Source: Saprospiraceae bacterium
GTDB lineage: Bacteria > Bacteroidota > Bacteroidia > Chitinophagales > Saprospiraceae
NCBI GenBank assembly: GCA_958295895.1
Contig: CATQHI010000027.1
Span: 180,467 to 244,466, forward strand
Direction: 5' to 3'
DNA: 64,000 bases
Shown: positions 46,718 through 57,155 of the stretch, in pieces
Position numbering within the stretch: the stretch's first letter is position 1
Layout of the letters: each line of letters opens with the position of its first letter
Position numbers and translations under genes: made by a program
The notes under the pieces: generated by a model
The model's database searches: none
Told to the model about the DNA's origin: nothing
What the model saw: the letters and a program-made list of their open reading frames with translations, nothing else

Positions 46718-46739
46718 TGCACTTTGTTTTATGTAGAAC

Positions 46740-48812
<2,073 letters not shown>

Positions 48813-48898
48813 AGGGCGTAGGCTCGGGGGTAAAATACACAATCCCGCCGCGCGAACACTTCTCCGCTGCCCCGCTTATTAATAGCAAACGCATTACC

Positions 48899-49822
48899 GT
48901 GGCCCAGGAAAATATCTTTCAGCGCGTATTCGGCTTCACGAAGGAGCTGTTTACCAACTTCGGTAAGGACGACGCCTTCACGCTCGGCGCGGCCCTGGCC
49001 TACTATACCGTATTCAGTTTCGCGCCCCTGCTAGTCGTAGCCATTGCCGTGGCCAGTTATTTCGTTGGCGAAGAGGCCGTGACGGGGCGGCTCTACGGGG
49101 AACTGGAAGGCTTACTGGGCCCCGACGCAGCGGAGACGTTGCAAGAAATCGTCAGCAACGCCTACTCTACCGGCGATACGCTCTGGGCCTCCATCCTGAG
49201 TATAGCTACCCTGGTCTTTACCGCTACCACGGTGTTTGCCACCCTCAAATCTAGCCTCAACCGCATCTGGGAGATCGAGGCACGGCCGGCCAACAACATC
49301 CTCGGCTTCATCTTCACCCGCCTGCTCAGTTTCAGCTTCGTACTGGGTCTGGGCTTCATGCTCATGGTCACCCTGATCGTCAACACCATCATCATCGGCT
49401 TCATGGACAAGATTGCCTCCCTGGTACCTGCCCTGGGCCCGGTGGTACTGGCCGTGACTAGCTGGGTGCTTTCCACGGCCGTTACGGCAGTCATCTTCGC
49501 CCTGCTGTTCCGCTACCTCCCCGATGCGAAGGCACGGTGGAAGGACATCTGGGCCGGGGCCATCTTTACGGCCATCCTCTTTGGCCTCGGGCGCTTTCTG
49601 ATCGGTTTTTACATCGGCAACTCCGACTTCGGTAGCACCTACGGGGCGGCCGGGGCCCTGGTTACGCTGCTGGTCTGGACCTACTACAACAGTCAGATCC
49701 TCTTCCTCGGCGCCGAGTTTACCTCCACCTGGGCCAAGCGCCGGGGCTTCCCCATCCGGCCGGATCACAACGCGGTACGCATCATTAAGGAGGTACGAAA
49801 GGTAGACGGCATCAAAGTTTAA
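48899..49822 (+). CDS. YihY/BrkB family inner-membrane protein
   Basis: 307 residues with a GTG start at 48899. About six spans and the family blocks DDAFTLGAALAYYTVFSFAPLLVVAIA, TTVFATLKSSLNRIWEIE, RYLPDAKARWKDIWAGAIFTAILF and TYGAAGALVTLLVWTYYNSQILFLGAEFT. The family was once called RNase BN in error; the role is unknown. Divergent from the mutase gene. Confidence 0.9.
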   Translation: MAQENIFQRVFGFTKELFTNFGKDDAFTLGAALAYYTVFSFAPLLVVAIAVASYFVGEEAVTGRLYGELEGLLGPDAAETLQEIVSNAYSTGDTLWASILSIATLVFTATTVFATLKSSLNRIWEIEARPANNILGFIFTRLLSFSFVLGLGFMLMVTLIVNTIIIGFMDKIASLVPALGPVVLAVTSWVLSTAVTAVIFALLFRYLPDAKARWKDIWAGAIFTAILFGLGRFLIGFYIGNSDFGSTYGAAGALVTLLVWTYYNSQILFLGAEFTSTWAKRRGFPIRPDHNAVRIIKEVRKVDGIKV

Positions 49823-49825
49823 CAC

Positions 49826-49845
49826 GGGCGGGGCCGCAGGTGCAA
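49826..49845 (+). repeat. Dispersed 20-bp GC motif, copy M (20/20)
   Basis: Exact copy, intergenic, 4 bases after the YihY stop and 49-68 bases before the aminotransferase start. It is followed by TTTGCC and TACCTTAG (49857-49864), but in the opposite motif orientation to copies B, D, E and H. Confidence 0.9.
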
Positions 49846-49893
49846 CACAGTTTGCCTACCTTAGTGCCGCCTAAGCCCCCCACTTTCTACCTT

Positions 49894-50997
49894 TTGAGCA
49901 ACACACCCATTCAGGTCACGAAGACGTACCTCCCTACCCTGGAGGATTATACCACCCTGCTCGAGCGGGTCTGGGACCGGCATTGGGTGACTAACGGCGG
50001 CCCGCTGGTGCTGGAACTGGAAGCCACCCTCAGTAAGCGGCTCGACGTGTCGCTGCAGCTCGTCAGTAATGGCACCGTGGCACTGCAACTGGCCATCCAC
50101 GCCCTGGAGCTGTCGGGCTCGGTGATCACCACCCCCTTCTCCTACGTAGCCACCACCAACGTACTGCTCTGGGAAAATCTTCACCCCGTCTTTGTGGATG
50201 TGGAGCCCAACTGGTATACCCTCGACCCCGACCTCGTGGAAGCGGCCATCACGCCCGACACCTCCGCGATCCTGGCCACCCACGTCTACGGTTACCCCTG
50301 TAAGCACGCGCAACTGGAGGCGATCGCGCGGCGGCACGGGCTGGCGCTGATCTACGACGCGGCCCACGCCTTCGACGTGCGACTGGACGGGCAGAGCGTA
50401 CTGCAGTGGGGCGACGTGTCCACCCTGAGCTTTCACGCCACCAAGGTCTTCCACACCATCGAGGGCGGTGGCGTACTGACCGACGATCCCGAACTCCTCG
50501 AACGGCTCGATCTACTGCGCACCTTCGGTCACGTGGGCCGCGACCACCGCAGCCTAGGCATCAACGGCAAGAATACCGAATTTCACGCCGCCATCGGACT
50601 GCTCAACCTGCCGCGACTGGCCGCCAACCGCGTAGCCCGCAAGACGATCAGCGACCGCTACCGGAGTCTGCTGAGCGATCTGCCCCTTACCGCGCTCGAC
50701 CCCGGCGACTACCCCGGACTGGAGTATAACTATGCCTACTTTCCCGTCTTCTGCCCCGATGCCGACTGCCGCGAGCTACTGATCGAGGCGCTCAACGTCG
50801 AAGAAATCTACCCCCGCCGTTACTTCGAGCCCTCGCTCAACGAGCTCGATTTCCTGAGCGATGCACAGCGCGCAAGCTGCCCGGTTTCCGAGCACGCCTC
50901 GCGTACCGTAGTCTGCCTGCCCCTTTATCCCGACCTGGCCCTGGACGACGTGGACCGTATCTGCGCTATCATTCACCAAAGCATGGTCGCGGTATGA
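49894..50997 (+). CDS. DegT/DnrJ/EryC1 sugar aminotransferase
   Basis: 367 residues from a TTG at 49894, which gives the usual family N-terminus SNTPIQVTKTYLP; earlier starts would fall in the motif and promoter. PLP enzyme of fold type I: LVSNGTVALQLAIHAL, TPFSYVATTNVLLW, DAAHAFD (Asp for the pyridine nitrogen) and Schiff-base Lys in SFHATKVFHTIEGG (about 184). It makes an amino sugar from a nucleotide 4-keto sugar (VioA/FdtB-like). It heads a chain of six tightly coupled polysaccharide genes, with a 4-base overlap to the next. Confidence 0.88.
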   Translation: MSNTPIQVTKTYLPTLEDYTTLLERVWDRHWVTNGGPLVLELEATLSKRLDVSLQLVSNGTVALQLAIHALELSGSVITTPFSYVATTNVLLWENLHPVFVDVEPNWYTLDPDLVEAAITPDTSAILATHVYGYPCKHAQLEAIARRHGLALIYDAAHAFDVRLDGQSVLQWGDVSTLSFHATKVFHTIEGGGVLTDDPELLERLDLLRTFGHVGRDHRSLGINGKNTEFHAAIGLLNLPRLAANRVARKTISDRYRSLLSDLPLTALDPGDYPGLEYNYAYFPVFCPDADCRELLIEALNVEEIYPRRYFEPSLNELDFLSDAQRASCPVSEHASRTVVCLPLYPDLALDDVDRICAIIHQSMVAV

Positions 50998-51689
50998 CGG
51001 CAGTGATGCAGCCCTACCTCTTTCCCTACCTCGGCTACTTCCACCTCGTGGCGGCCGCCGATCACTTCGTCTTCTACGACGACGTGCAGTACATCAACGA
51101 CGGCTGGATCAACCGCAACCGGCTCCCCCACGGCTGGTTCACCGTGCCGGTAACGGCTGGGAGTCTGACCGACCCCATCCGGGAACGGCAGGTAGCCGCC
51201 GGTCCGTACGCTCACTTTCGGCGGAAGTTCCTGAAGGGTTTCGGGCAGCGCTACGGCAAGAGCCCCTACTTCGACGCGGTAGAACACATGGTCCACGAGG
51301 TATTTACCGAGGCACCCGGGTCCATCAGCGAGATGGCCCAGCGGAGCGTCCGCCTGGTAGCCAACCACCTAAGTCTTGGGGCGCGTTATAGTACTTCCAG
51401 CACCTATACCTACCAGAGAGACCTACCTACCCAGGCTAAACTCCTCAGCCTACTTTACGCCTGCCGGGCGGAGTGCTACGTCAACCAGGTCGGGGGCAGC
51501 CACCTCTACGACCCGGAAGTCTTCGCCGCCAGTGGGGTACAACTGAACTTTCTACAGTCCGATCTCGATTACAGCGCCGAGGAGCCCGGTTTGCAGTATT
51601 CCGTACTACACCTTCTGGCCCACCACCCCCCTCAGCAGTGCCGGGAGTGGCTGCAGCAGTACACGATCACGACACCCACCTACGCATGA
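50994..51689 (+). CDS. WbqC family protein
   Basis: 231 residues with the WbqC N-terminal pattern MQPYLFPYLGYFHLVAAADHFVFYDDVQYINDGWINRNR, then KRNFHG-like and KSPYFDAV blocks and a C-terminal YVNQVGGSHLYD segment. WbqC proteins occur in O-antigen and glycan loci next to DegT aminotransferases and acyl- or formyltransferases of amino sugars; their reaction is not settled. Here it lies between exactly such genes, with ATGA overlaps on both sides. Confidence 0.88.
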   Translation: MTAVMQPYLFPYLGYFHLVAAADHFVFYDDVQYINDGWINRNRLPHGWFTVPVTAGSLTDPIRERQVAAGPYAHFRRKFLKGFGQRYGKSPYFDAVEHMVHEVFTEAPGSISEMAQRSVRLVANHLSLGARYSTSSTYTYQRDLPTQAKLLSLLYACRAECYVNQVGGSHLYDPEVFAASGVQLNFLQSDLDYSAEEPGLQYSVLHLLAHHPPQQCREWLQQYTITTPTYA

Positions 51690-52387
51690 ATCCCTTCGAC
51701 ACCCCCGCCCGCCGCGTCGTCATCTTCGGCGAATCGCAACTGGCCAGCCTGGCGCACTTCTACCTCAAGCACGACAGCCAGCACGAGGTCGTGGCCTTTA
51801 CGGTCGATGCTGCCTACCGCAAGTCGGATACCTACGAGGAGCTGCCGCTGGTCGACTTTGAAACCGTCGCCGATCAGTACGCCCCCGACGAATACGCCAT
51901 GTTTCTGCCCGTCAGCTTCAAGCAAATGAGTCACCTGCGACGCGAGAAGTTGGAGGCCGCCCGCGCTAAGGGCTACGACATCATCAGTTACGTAAGTAGT
52001 AAGGCTACCACCTGGCCGGATCTCGATGTAGGGGAGAACTGCTTCGTGTTCGAGGACAACACCATCCAGCCCTACGTCAAGATCGGGGAGAACTGCGTGC
52101 TCTGGAGCGGCAACCACATCGGTCACCACACCACCATCGGTAACCATGTGTTCATCACCTCGCAGGTGGTGATCAGCGGAGCCTGCACGATCCACGACCA
52201 TGCCTTCTTCGGGGTCAACGCGACGATCCGGGACGAGACCGTCATCGGGGAGGCTACCCTAATCGGCATGGGAGCGCTGATCACGAAGGACACCGAGCCC
52301 TACTCTATCCACCTGGGGGCCAAGGGCAAGATCGCCCCCGGTAAAAGTATCAACCTCGATTCCCTGTCCCACAAAAGCGGCGGCTGA
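51686..52387 (+). CDS. NeuD-type sugar acyltransferase
   Basis: 233 residues from the ATG at 51686. N-terminal nucleotide-sugar-binding half (RRVVIFGESQLASLAHFYLKHDS) and a C-terminal left-handed beta-helix of hexapeptide repeats (IGENCVLWSGNHIGHHTTIGNHVFI, CTIHDHAFFGVNATIRDE) with the likely catalytic His in GHHTTIG. It should acetylate the amino group made by the aminotransferase two genes upstream, as in PglD/VioB pairs. It shares one base with the next gene. Confidence 0.88.
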   Translation: MNPFDTPARRVVIFGESQLASLAHFYLKHDSQHEVVAFTVDAAYRKSDTYEELPLVDFETVADQYAPDEYAMFLPVSFKQMSHLRREKLEAARAKGYDIISYVSSKATTWPDLDVGENCFVFEDNTIQPYVKIGENCVLWSGNHIGHHTTIGNHVFITSQVVISGACTIHDHAFFGVNATIRDETVIGEATLIGMGALITKDTEPYSIHLGAKGKIAPGKSINLDSLSHKSGG

Positions 52388-53331
52388 TGGCCTGGCAAAA
52401 ACTCGGCTGCTTTTTTACTACCGACGGGCAACGGCCCTGGATGGTCAGTCACGCCTGCGTCCCCACGGCGCTTTACCTGCCGGAAAGCGACCGCATCCGC
52501 GTCTACTTCGCGCCCCGCAATGCGCGCGGACAGTCCATCCCTACCTACCTCGAAGTTGATGCTACCGATCCCACCGAGGTCACCTACCTCCACGACCGGC
52601 CGATCCTGGAGCTCGGCGAGCGGGGCACCTTCGACGACGGCGGCATCATGCCCTGTAGCCTCGTGGAGGCGGCTGACGGATCGCTCTACCTTTATTACGT
52701 AGGCTGGAACCCCTCGGTATCGGTGGCCTACCGCAATGCCGTCGGGCTGGCCATCAGCCGCGACGGGGGCGTGACCTTCGAGCGGCCCTTCCCCGGTGCG
52801 GTGGTGGACCGTAACCGTACGGAGCCCTTCTTCACCGCCTCCCCCTGTGCCCTACGCGAGGGCGACGATTGGCACCTGTGGTACGCCAGTAGTACGGGCT
52901 TTCTGGAGGTGGGCGAGCGCATCGAACCCCTCTACGTAGTTAAATACGCCCACTCGCGGGACGGGATCAACTGGGATCGGAGCAACACGACACTCCTTGC
53001 ACCTGCGGCCCCGGCAGAATGTACCGCCCGCCCCAGCGTGGTTAAAGACGGGGACACCTACAAAATGTGGTACTGTTACCGCGGCAGCTACGACTACCGG
53101 GACGGCGCGGACGCCTACCGCATCGGCTACGCCGAGAGTCGCCGGGCCGGTGAGGGTTGGCAACGAATGGACGAACGGGCCGGTATCGCCTACTCCGCTA
53201 CTGGCTGGGACTCCAGTATGCAGACCTACCCCAATGTGGTGGGCACCCCCCACGGACGTTACCTTTTTTATAACGGCAACGGGTTCGGTAAGACCGGGAT
53301 TGGCTGTGCCCGCTGGACCAACACCTACTGA
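52387..53331 (+). CDS. Five-bladed beta-propeller glycosidase-like protein
   Basis: 314 residues, no signal peptide. Repeated blades with W/Y-D-G turns: SRDGGVTFERPF, HLWYASSTGF, VKYAHSRDGINWDRSN, YKMWYCYRGSYDYRDG, GYAESRRAGEGWQRM. The pattern is that of GH32/GH43/GH130-like propellers as found in polysaccharide loci. Acidic residues on the inner strands exist (DDGGIMPC, ECTARPSVVKDG) but I cannot assign catalytic ones. Cytoplasmic location and position in a biosynthetic cluster argue for sugar-nucleotide or glycan tailoring by phosphorolysis or transfer, not degradation. A motif copy encodes APAAPA between blades. Confidence 0.75.
   Translation: MAWQKLGCFFTTDGQRPWMVSHACVPTALYLPESDRIRVYFAPRNARGQSIPTYLEVDATDPTEVTYLHDRPILELGERGTFDDGGIMPCSLVEAADGSLYLYYVGWNPSVSVAYRNAVGLAISRDGGVTFERPFPGAVVDRNRTEPFFTASPCALREGDDWHLWYASSTGFLEVGERIEPLYVVKYAHSRDGINWDRSNTTLLAPAAPAECTARPSVVKDGDTYKMWYCYRGSYDYRDGADAYRIGYAESRRAGEGWQRMDERAGIAYSATGWDSSMQTYPNVVGTPHGRYLFYNGNGFGKTGIGCARWTNTY
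52997..53016 (-). repeat. Dispersed 20-bp GC motif, copy N (18/20)
   Basis: Plus strand TTGCACCTGCGGCCCCGGCA inside the beta-propeller gene, read as LAPAAPA. Confidence 0.8.
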
Positions 53332-53334
53332 CAT

Positions 53335-54006
53335 ATGCAAACCACCCTATTCGACTACGATACTACGCGCTACCCCTTTAGCAGGCTGATCGGAGCGTAC
53401 ATCGGTACCCAGGAGCTGGAGACGCTGCACGCCGACTACGACAGCAACCCCGCCCTGGCCAACTCACTGTACAAGAATATGGAGCAGTCGCCCGTGTTCA
53501 AAGCCATGTACGCCGGCCTGAGCTCGCCCGCGGGGGAGGAGTTTTACGCCACCTACGAGCGCTTCGTGCGGGAGGTGATCCGGCCGCAGTACGACGGGCC
53601 CATCTACTACCAGACCAAGCCTAGCCACCGCATCCTCTTTGCCGATGTGCCGGGGCAGAGCCGCTTTCACCGCGATGCCGACTACGGCCACGACCCGGCG
53701 GAGGTCAACTACTGGGTAGCCCTGACGCCGGCCTACGCTACGAATACCTTCTGGATCGAAACCGAGGAGGGGAAGGGCGACTACCAGCCGGTAGAAGCCA
53801 AGCCCGGCCAGTTCGCGCGCTTCCGGGGCAGTACGCTGTCGCACGGAGCCAAGAATAATACGACCGGGAGGAGCCGGGTAAGCTTCGACTTCCGGGTGAT
53901 ACCGGCGGCGGAGGCCCCTGCCCGGTACAAAGAACAGGAAGAGGCCGACCCCAACGCCGAGAACCCCGTGAGTGCGAACGCCCTAAAATTTAGCTACTGT
54001 GCCTAA
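53335..54006 (+). CDS. StrG-like 2-oxoglutarate/Fe(II) oxygenase
   Basis: 223 residues. A jelly-roll oxygenase with a visible facial triad: His112 and Asp114 in SRFHRDADYGHD, and His170 in STLSHGAKNN; Arg181 (GRSRVSFDFRV) is placed to hold 2-oxoglutarate. NYWVALTPAYATNTFWIE is typical of the phytanoyl-CoA dioxygenase/StrG group. In this locus it would hydroxylate or epimerise a sugar or lipid-linked glycan precursor. It lies 3 bases after the propeller gene and overlaps the glycosyltransferase start by 8 bases. Confidence 0.78.
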   Translation: MQTTLFDYDTTRYPFSRLIGAYIGTQELETLHADYDSNPALANSLYKNMEQSPVFKAMYAGLSSPAGEEFYATYERFVREVIRPQYDGPIYYQTKPSHRILFADVPGQSRFHRDADYGHDPAEVNYWVALTPAYATNTFWIETEEGKGDYQPVEAKPGQFARFRGSTLSHGAKNNTTGRSRVSFDFRVIPAAEAPARYKEQEEADPNAENPVSANALKFSYCA

Positions 54007-55018
54007 TCCTGCCCTACCCGCGGTGAGCGTCAGCATCATCACCTACAACCAGCGCGACCTCATCGGACGGGCTATCGATAGCGTACTGGCCCAGCGCGTG
54101 AATTTCGACTACGAGATCGTGATCGGCGACGACTGCTCCAGCGACGGTACTCAGGACGTGCTGCGCGATTACGCCAGCCGCTACCCGGATAAGATCCACC
54201 TCATCCTCCACCCCCGCCGCTACCGCCGGGAGGTGCCCGGCCGTACCAACAACACGACCAACCTGCTGAACTGCCGCGGCAAGTATACCGCCATGCTCGA
54301 CGGCGACGACTACTGGACGGACCCCAACAAACTCCAACGGCAGTACGACCGGATGGAGGCCCACCCCGAGCTGAGTATGTGCCTACACGATGCTCAGATG
54401 GTGTATGACGACCCGCCAACTCCCGGGGAGGAACGGTTTACGTATATGTCAGAGCGCGTGGGGGGTAGCGAGACGGGCCGGTACACCCACGAGCAGCTGG
54501 CCATGCGCAGCTACCTGAATCCCTTCATCGGCAGCATCATGTACCGGACCGCCCAGCTGCGGGACCTTCCCGACTGGTTTTACTACATCGTGGCGGCTGA
54601 CTATGCGCTAATCCTACACCTTAGTCGGAATGGCCCGGTATACTACGACGCCCACCCGGCGGCGGCCTATTATATCTCGCCGCAGGGATTTCAGCGGATC
54701 TTCCGCAAGGATGTGTCTATTCTACAGCAGGAGTTGCGTGACATTGACATCTATGCGACCCACTTCCCGGCAACCCGCCATAGCGGTAAGCTTACCCGGG
54801 GCAGGGCAACCCTGCACTGGCACCTGAGCCAGCACTACCGGGAAAAGCGGCAGTGGCGGCAGACGGCGCACCATCTGCGGCAAATGTTCCAAGCGGATCG
54901 CCGGTTCGGGCTGCGTATGGTACTTAATCCCGTGCGGAAGGTGCGGAGTCACTTCGTATCGCTGTCGGCTAACCGGGCCAGCAGGTCGGCGGAGAAATCC
55001 GCGGCGATCCGCTCGTAA
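53999..55018 (+). CDS. Family 2 glycosyltransferase
   Basis: 339 residues with a GTG start at 53999. GT-A fold: VSVSIITYNQRDLIGRAIDSVLAQ, YEIVIGDDCSSDGT and the metal-binding DxD in YTAMLDGDDYW. The C-terminal half is less conserved and ends in a low-complexity SLSANRASRSAEKSAAIRS tail. It transfers a sugar from a nucleotide donor to the growing glycan. The last 70 bases overlap, on the opposite strand, the end of the CgeB-like gene. Confidence 0.88.
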   Translation: MPNPALPAVSVSIITYNQRDLIGRAIDSVLAQRVNFDYEIVIGDDCSSDGTQDVLRDYASRYPDKIHLILHPRRYRREVPGRTNNTTNLLNCRGKYTAMLDGDDYWTDPNKLQRQYDRMEAHPELSMCLHDAQMVYDDPPTPGEERFTYMSERVGGSETGRYTHEQLAMRSYLNPFIGSIMYRTAQLRDLPDWFYYIVAADYALILHLSRNGPVYYDAHPAAAYYISPQGFQRIFRKDVSILQQELRDIDIYATHFPATRHSGKLTRGRATLHWHLSQHYREKRQWRQTAHHLRQMFQADRRFGLRMVLNPVRKVRSHFVSLSANRASRSAEKSAAIRS

Positions 55019-56097
55019 CTATAGTTTTCGAGGGTAAATTGCTGCCCGCGGGCGGCAATCGCGGCGCGCTCCTCGGGGTGGGCCAGGTAATGATCGATCT
55101 TTTTCAGGCAGTCCTCCTCATCGGTATAGGTAGCGAAGATGCCCTGCGGAAAGGTAGCGGCCAGGTTAGGTGCCATCCGCGTGAGCATGAAACCGCCCAC
55201 GCCCATGACCTCGAACATGCGCTGGTTGAAGCCGACGGTACCGGCGATGTCGACGTAGTCGTTGAGGCAGATGTCAGCGTCGTGGTAGGTCTGGTACATT
55301 TCCAGTCCGCTCGTCACCCCCCGGAAGCCGGCGGCCAGGTTGGGGAAATCTTGTAGGCTGCGGCCATCTCCGCCGTGTTCCCACCAGTAGCCCCACCAGG
55401 TGAATTTGGTGCGCCCGGCCAGGCGCTCGAAGAACTCGGTGCGGGCGGCGAAGTTTTCGGTGCCCAATCCGCCCACGAAAACCACGCCCGGACTGGGGTT
55501 TCCTTCCTGTAGGTGATCCAGGATGCGGGGCTCGAAGCCCTGGTCGTTGAGGATGCTCTCCACCCCGTGCACCTCGAAGATCTGCTTAAAGTGGGGCTGA
55601 TCGGTATAGATGAGGTCGAAGTCGTTGGGGTGCCACTCGTAGGGTAGGCGGGCGCTGAGGCGGGCCACCAGCAGGGCATCCTTGCGGTAGGGCTGCCAGA
55701 AGGCAGAGGGCTGGGGTTGGGAGCGCGCGAAGAGTACATCGGGCCGGCGGTGGCGGATGTAGGCATCGGCCACGTAACTCCGCCAGGCACGGTGGCGACC
55801 GGTCAGGCGACGGTAGGCGCGAAAGGCAATCTCCAGGGCGCGTGCGCGGGTGCGACCGAATACGTGCTGGGCTACCTTGCGGGTAAACACCGGGTCGTGA
55901 AAGAAGTACTCCTCGGCGTCCCAGTGCCCGTTCTGGTTAAGGTAGTAGGTGTAGTAGTCGCCGTAGTTAGAAAAGAGGTCGAGCAGCCACTGCCGGTAGG
56001 TGGGTAGGTCCATCGTGTGAATTTCCGGCGCGGCGGCCTGCTTCTGCTGCAGGTACTTAGCGGGGTGGACGATGTCGAATTTGATGAGTTTCTTCAT
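54949..56097 (-). CDS. CgeB-like glycosyltransferase
   Basis: 382 residues from the ATG at 56097. GT-B-like: N-terminal part with DVLFARSQPQPSAFWQPYRKDALLVARLSARLPYEWHPNDFDLIYTDQPHF, then PSPGVVFVGGLGTENFAARTEFFERLAG and the donor-site end DADICLNDYVDIAGTVGFNQRMFEVMGVGGFMLT, which is the glycosyl transferase 1/CgeB pattern. It is the only minus-strand gene within the polysaccharide locus, convergent with and overlapping the GT2 gene and divergent from the exporter. Confidence 0.85.
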   Translation of the reverse strand: MKKLIKFDIVHPAKYLQQKQAAAPEIHTMDLPTYRQWLLDLFSNYGDYYTYYLNQNGHWDAEEYFFHDPVFTRKVAQHVFGRTRARALEIAFRAYRRLTGRHRAWRSYVADAYIRHRRPDVLFARSQPQPSAFWQPYRKDALLVARLSARLPYEWHPNDFDLIYTDQPHFKQIFEVHGVESILNDQGFEPRILDHLQEGNPSPGVVFVGGLGTENFAARTEFFERLAGRTKFTWWGYWWEHGGDGRSLQDFPNLAAGFRGVTSGLEMYQTYHDADICLNDYVDIAGTVGFNQRMFEVMGVGGFMLTRMAPNLAATFPQGIFATYTDEEDCLKKIDHYLAHPEERAAIAARGQQFTLENYSYERIAADFSADLLARLADSDTK

Positions 56098-56106
56098 AGC
56101 GGGGGG

Positions 56107-56114
56107 CAAAGATA
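56107..56114 (-). promoter_or_regulatory. -7 box of the CgeB-like gene
   Basis: TATCTTTG on the minus strand, perfect match, 9 bases before the ATG at 56097. Confidence 0.5.
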
Positions 56115-56136
56115 GCGGGGTTGGAGGAGCTTGGTC

Positions 56137-56144
56137 TATCTTTG
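56137..56144 (+). promoter_or_regulatory. -7 box of the ABC exporter genes
   Basis: TATCTTTG on the plus strand, 19 bases before the ATG at 56164; back to back with the identical box at 56107-56114. No TTG at 17-23 bases. Confidence 0.5.
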
Positions 56145-56163
56145 TGGCCACAAACACTATGTT

Positions 56164-56991
56164 ATGCCCGCAGCGGCGACTACGATAATCAAACCGGTCA
56201 GTGGCTGGCAGCTCCTCGATCTAAAGGGGCTCTGGCAGTACCGCGACCTGCTCTACTTCCTCTCCGTACGCGGCATCAAGATCAAGTACGCCCAGAGTGT
56301 GCTGGGCGTGGGCTGGGCGGTGGCTAACCCCTTGATCCAGGCGCTACTCTTCACTCTGGTATTTGGTGAGCTCGCTAAGCTGGACAGTGACGGGACGCCC
56401 TACATCCTGTTCAGCTTCACGGCCATGGTGGTCTGGACCTACTTCAGCGGTATCCTCACCGATGCGACCACCTCGCTGGTGGCTAACCGGGACATGATCA
56501 GTAAGGTGTACTTCCCCCGTCTGATCCTGCCCCTGGCGGCGGTGCTGAGTAAGTTGCTCGACTTCGGGGTGGCCTTCCTGGTTCTGGTGGGCCTGCTGAT
56601 CTACTACCAGCAGATGCCGGACATCACGGTGCTCATGCTACCGGTGCTGGTGCTGATCCTGGTGCTGACCAGTATTGGAGCCGGCTGCCTGCTGGCGGCC
56701 GTAGCGGTACAGTACCGGGACGTGAACTACGCGATGACCTTCCTGGTCCGTTTGCTGATGTTCACGGTGCCGGTGGTGTACTCGGTATCGGTCATTCCGG
56801 AGGCCTACCGCAGCCTGTACGCCCTCAATCCGATGGTGGGCGTGATCGAGGGGATGCGCTCGATGTTTCTGCAGACGCGGCCGTTTCCGTGGGAGTGGGT
56901 GGCTACGGGGGGGGCGGTGTCGGTGGTTGTTTTTTTGGTGGGGTGCTTTTATTTTCGGCGGGTGGAGCGGCACTTTGCTGATTTGGCGTAA
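56164..56991 (+). CDS. wzm: ABC-2 polysaccharide exporter permease (Wzm-like)
   Basis: 275 residues from the ATG at 56164. After a short cytoplasmic N-terminus with DLLYFLSVRGIKIKYAQSVLGVGWAVANPLIQALLFTLVFG, characteristic of O-antigen/teichoic ABC-2 permeases, there are six spans; MISKVYFPRLILPLAAVLSKLLDF and the late ALNPMVGVIEGMRSMFL are further family blocks. It forms the membrane channel for an undecaprenyl-linked glycan together with the ATPase downstream. Confidence 0.92.
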   Translation: MPAAATTIIKPVSGWQLLDLKGLWQYRDLLYFLSVRGIKIKYAQSVLGVGWAVANPLIQALLFTLVFGELAKLDSDGTPYILFSFTAMVVWTYFSGILTDATTSLVANRDMISKVYFPRLILPLAAVLSKLLDFGVAFLVLVGLLIYYQQMPDITVLMLPVLVLILVLTSIGAGCLLAAVAVQYRDVNYAMTFLVRLLMFTVPVVYSVSVIPEAYRSLYALNPMVGVIEGMRSMFLQTRPFPWEWVATGGAVSVVVFLVGCFYFRRVERHFADLA

Positions 56992-57008
56992 AGTTTTAAG
57001 GCGGCAAA

Positions 57009-57125
57009 CTCACCACAGAGTCCCCTAGCGGGGCCACACGGAGGGTTTCACAGAGGGTTCACAGAGCCGTCGTTGTAGGTGTTTTTGGGGGAGGACACGG
57101 AGGGGCCATCACCTAGCGGTGATGG
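57009..57125. repeat. CACAGAG-type dispersed repeat, copy 2
   Basis: Between wzm and wzt. Order: CTCACCACAGAG, stem-loop CCCC-TAGC-GGGG, CACACGGAGG, TCACAGAG, TCACAGAG, the block CCGTCGTTGTAGGTGTT, ACACGGAGG, and the perfect stem-loop CCATCACC-TAGC-GGTGATGG (57106-57125). It shares the ordered blocks of 2392-2491. Confidence 0.75.
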
Positions 57126-57155
57126 GCGGCAAATTGTTAGGATAGAAGATTAGCT

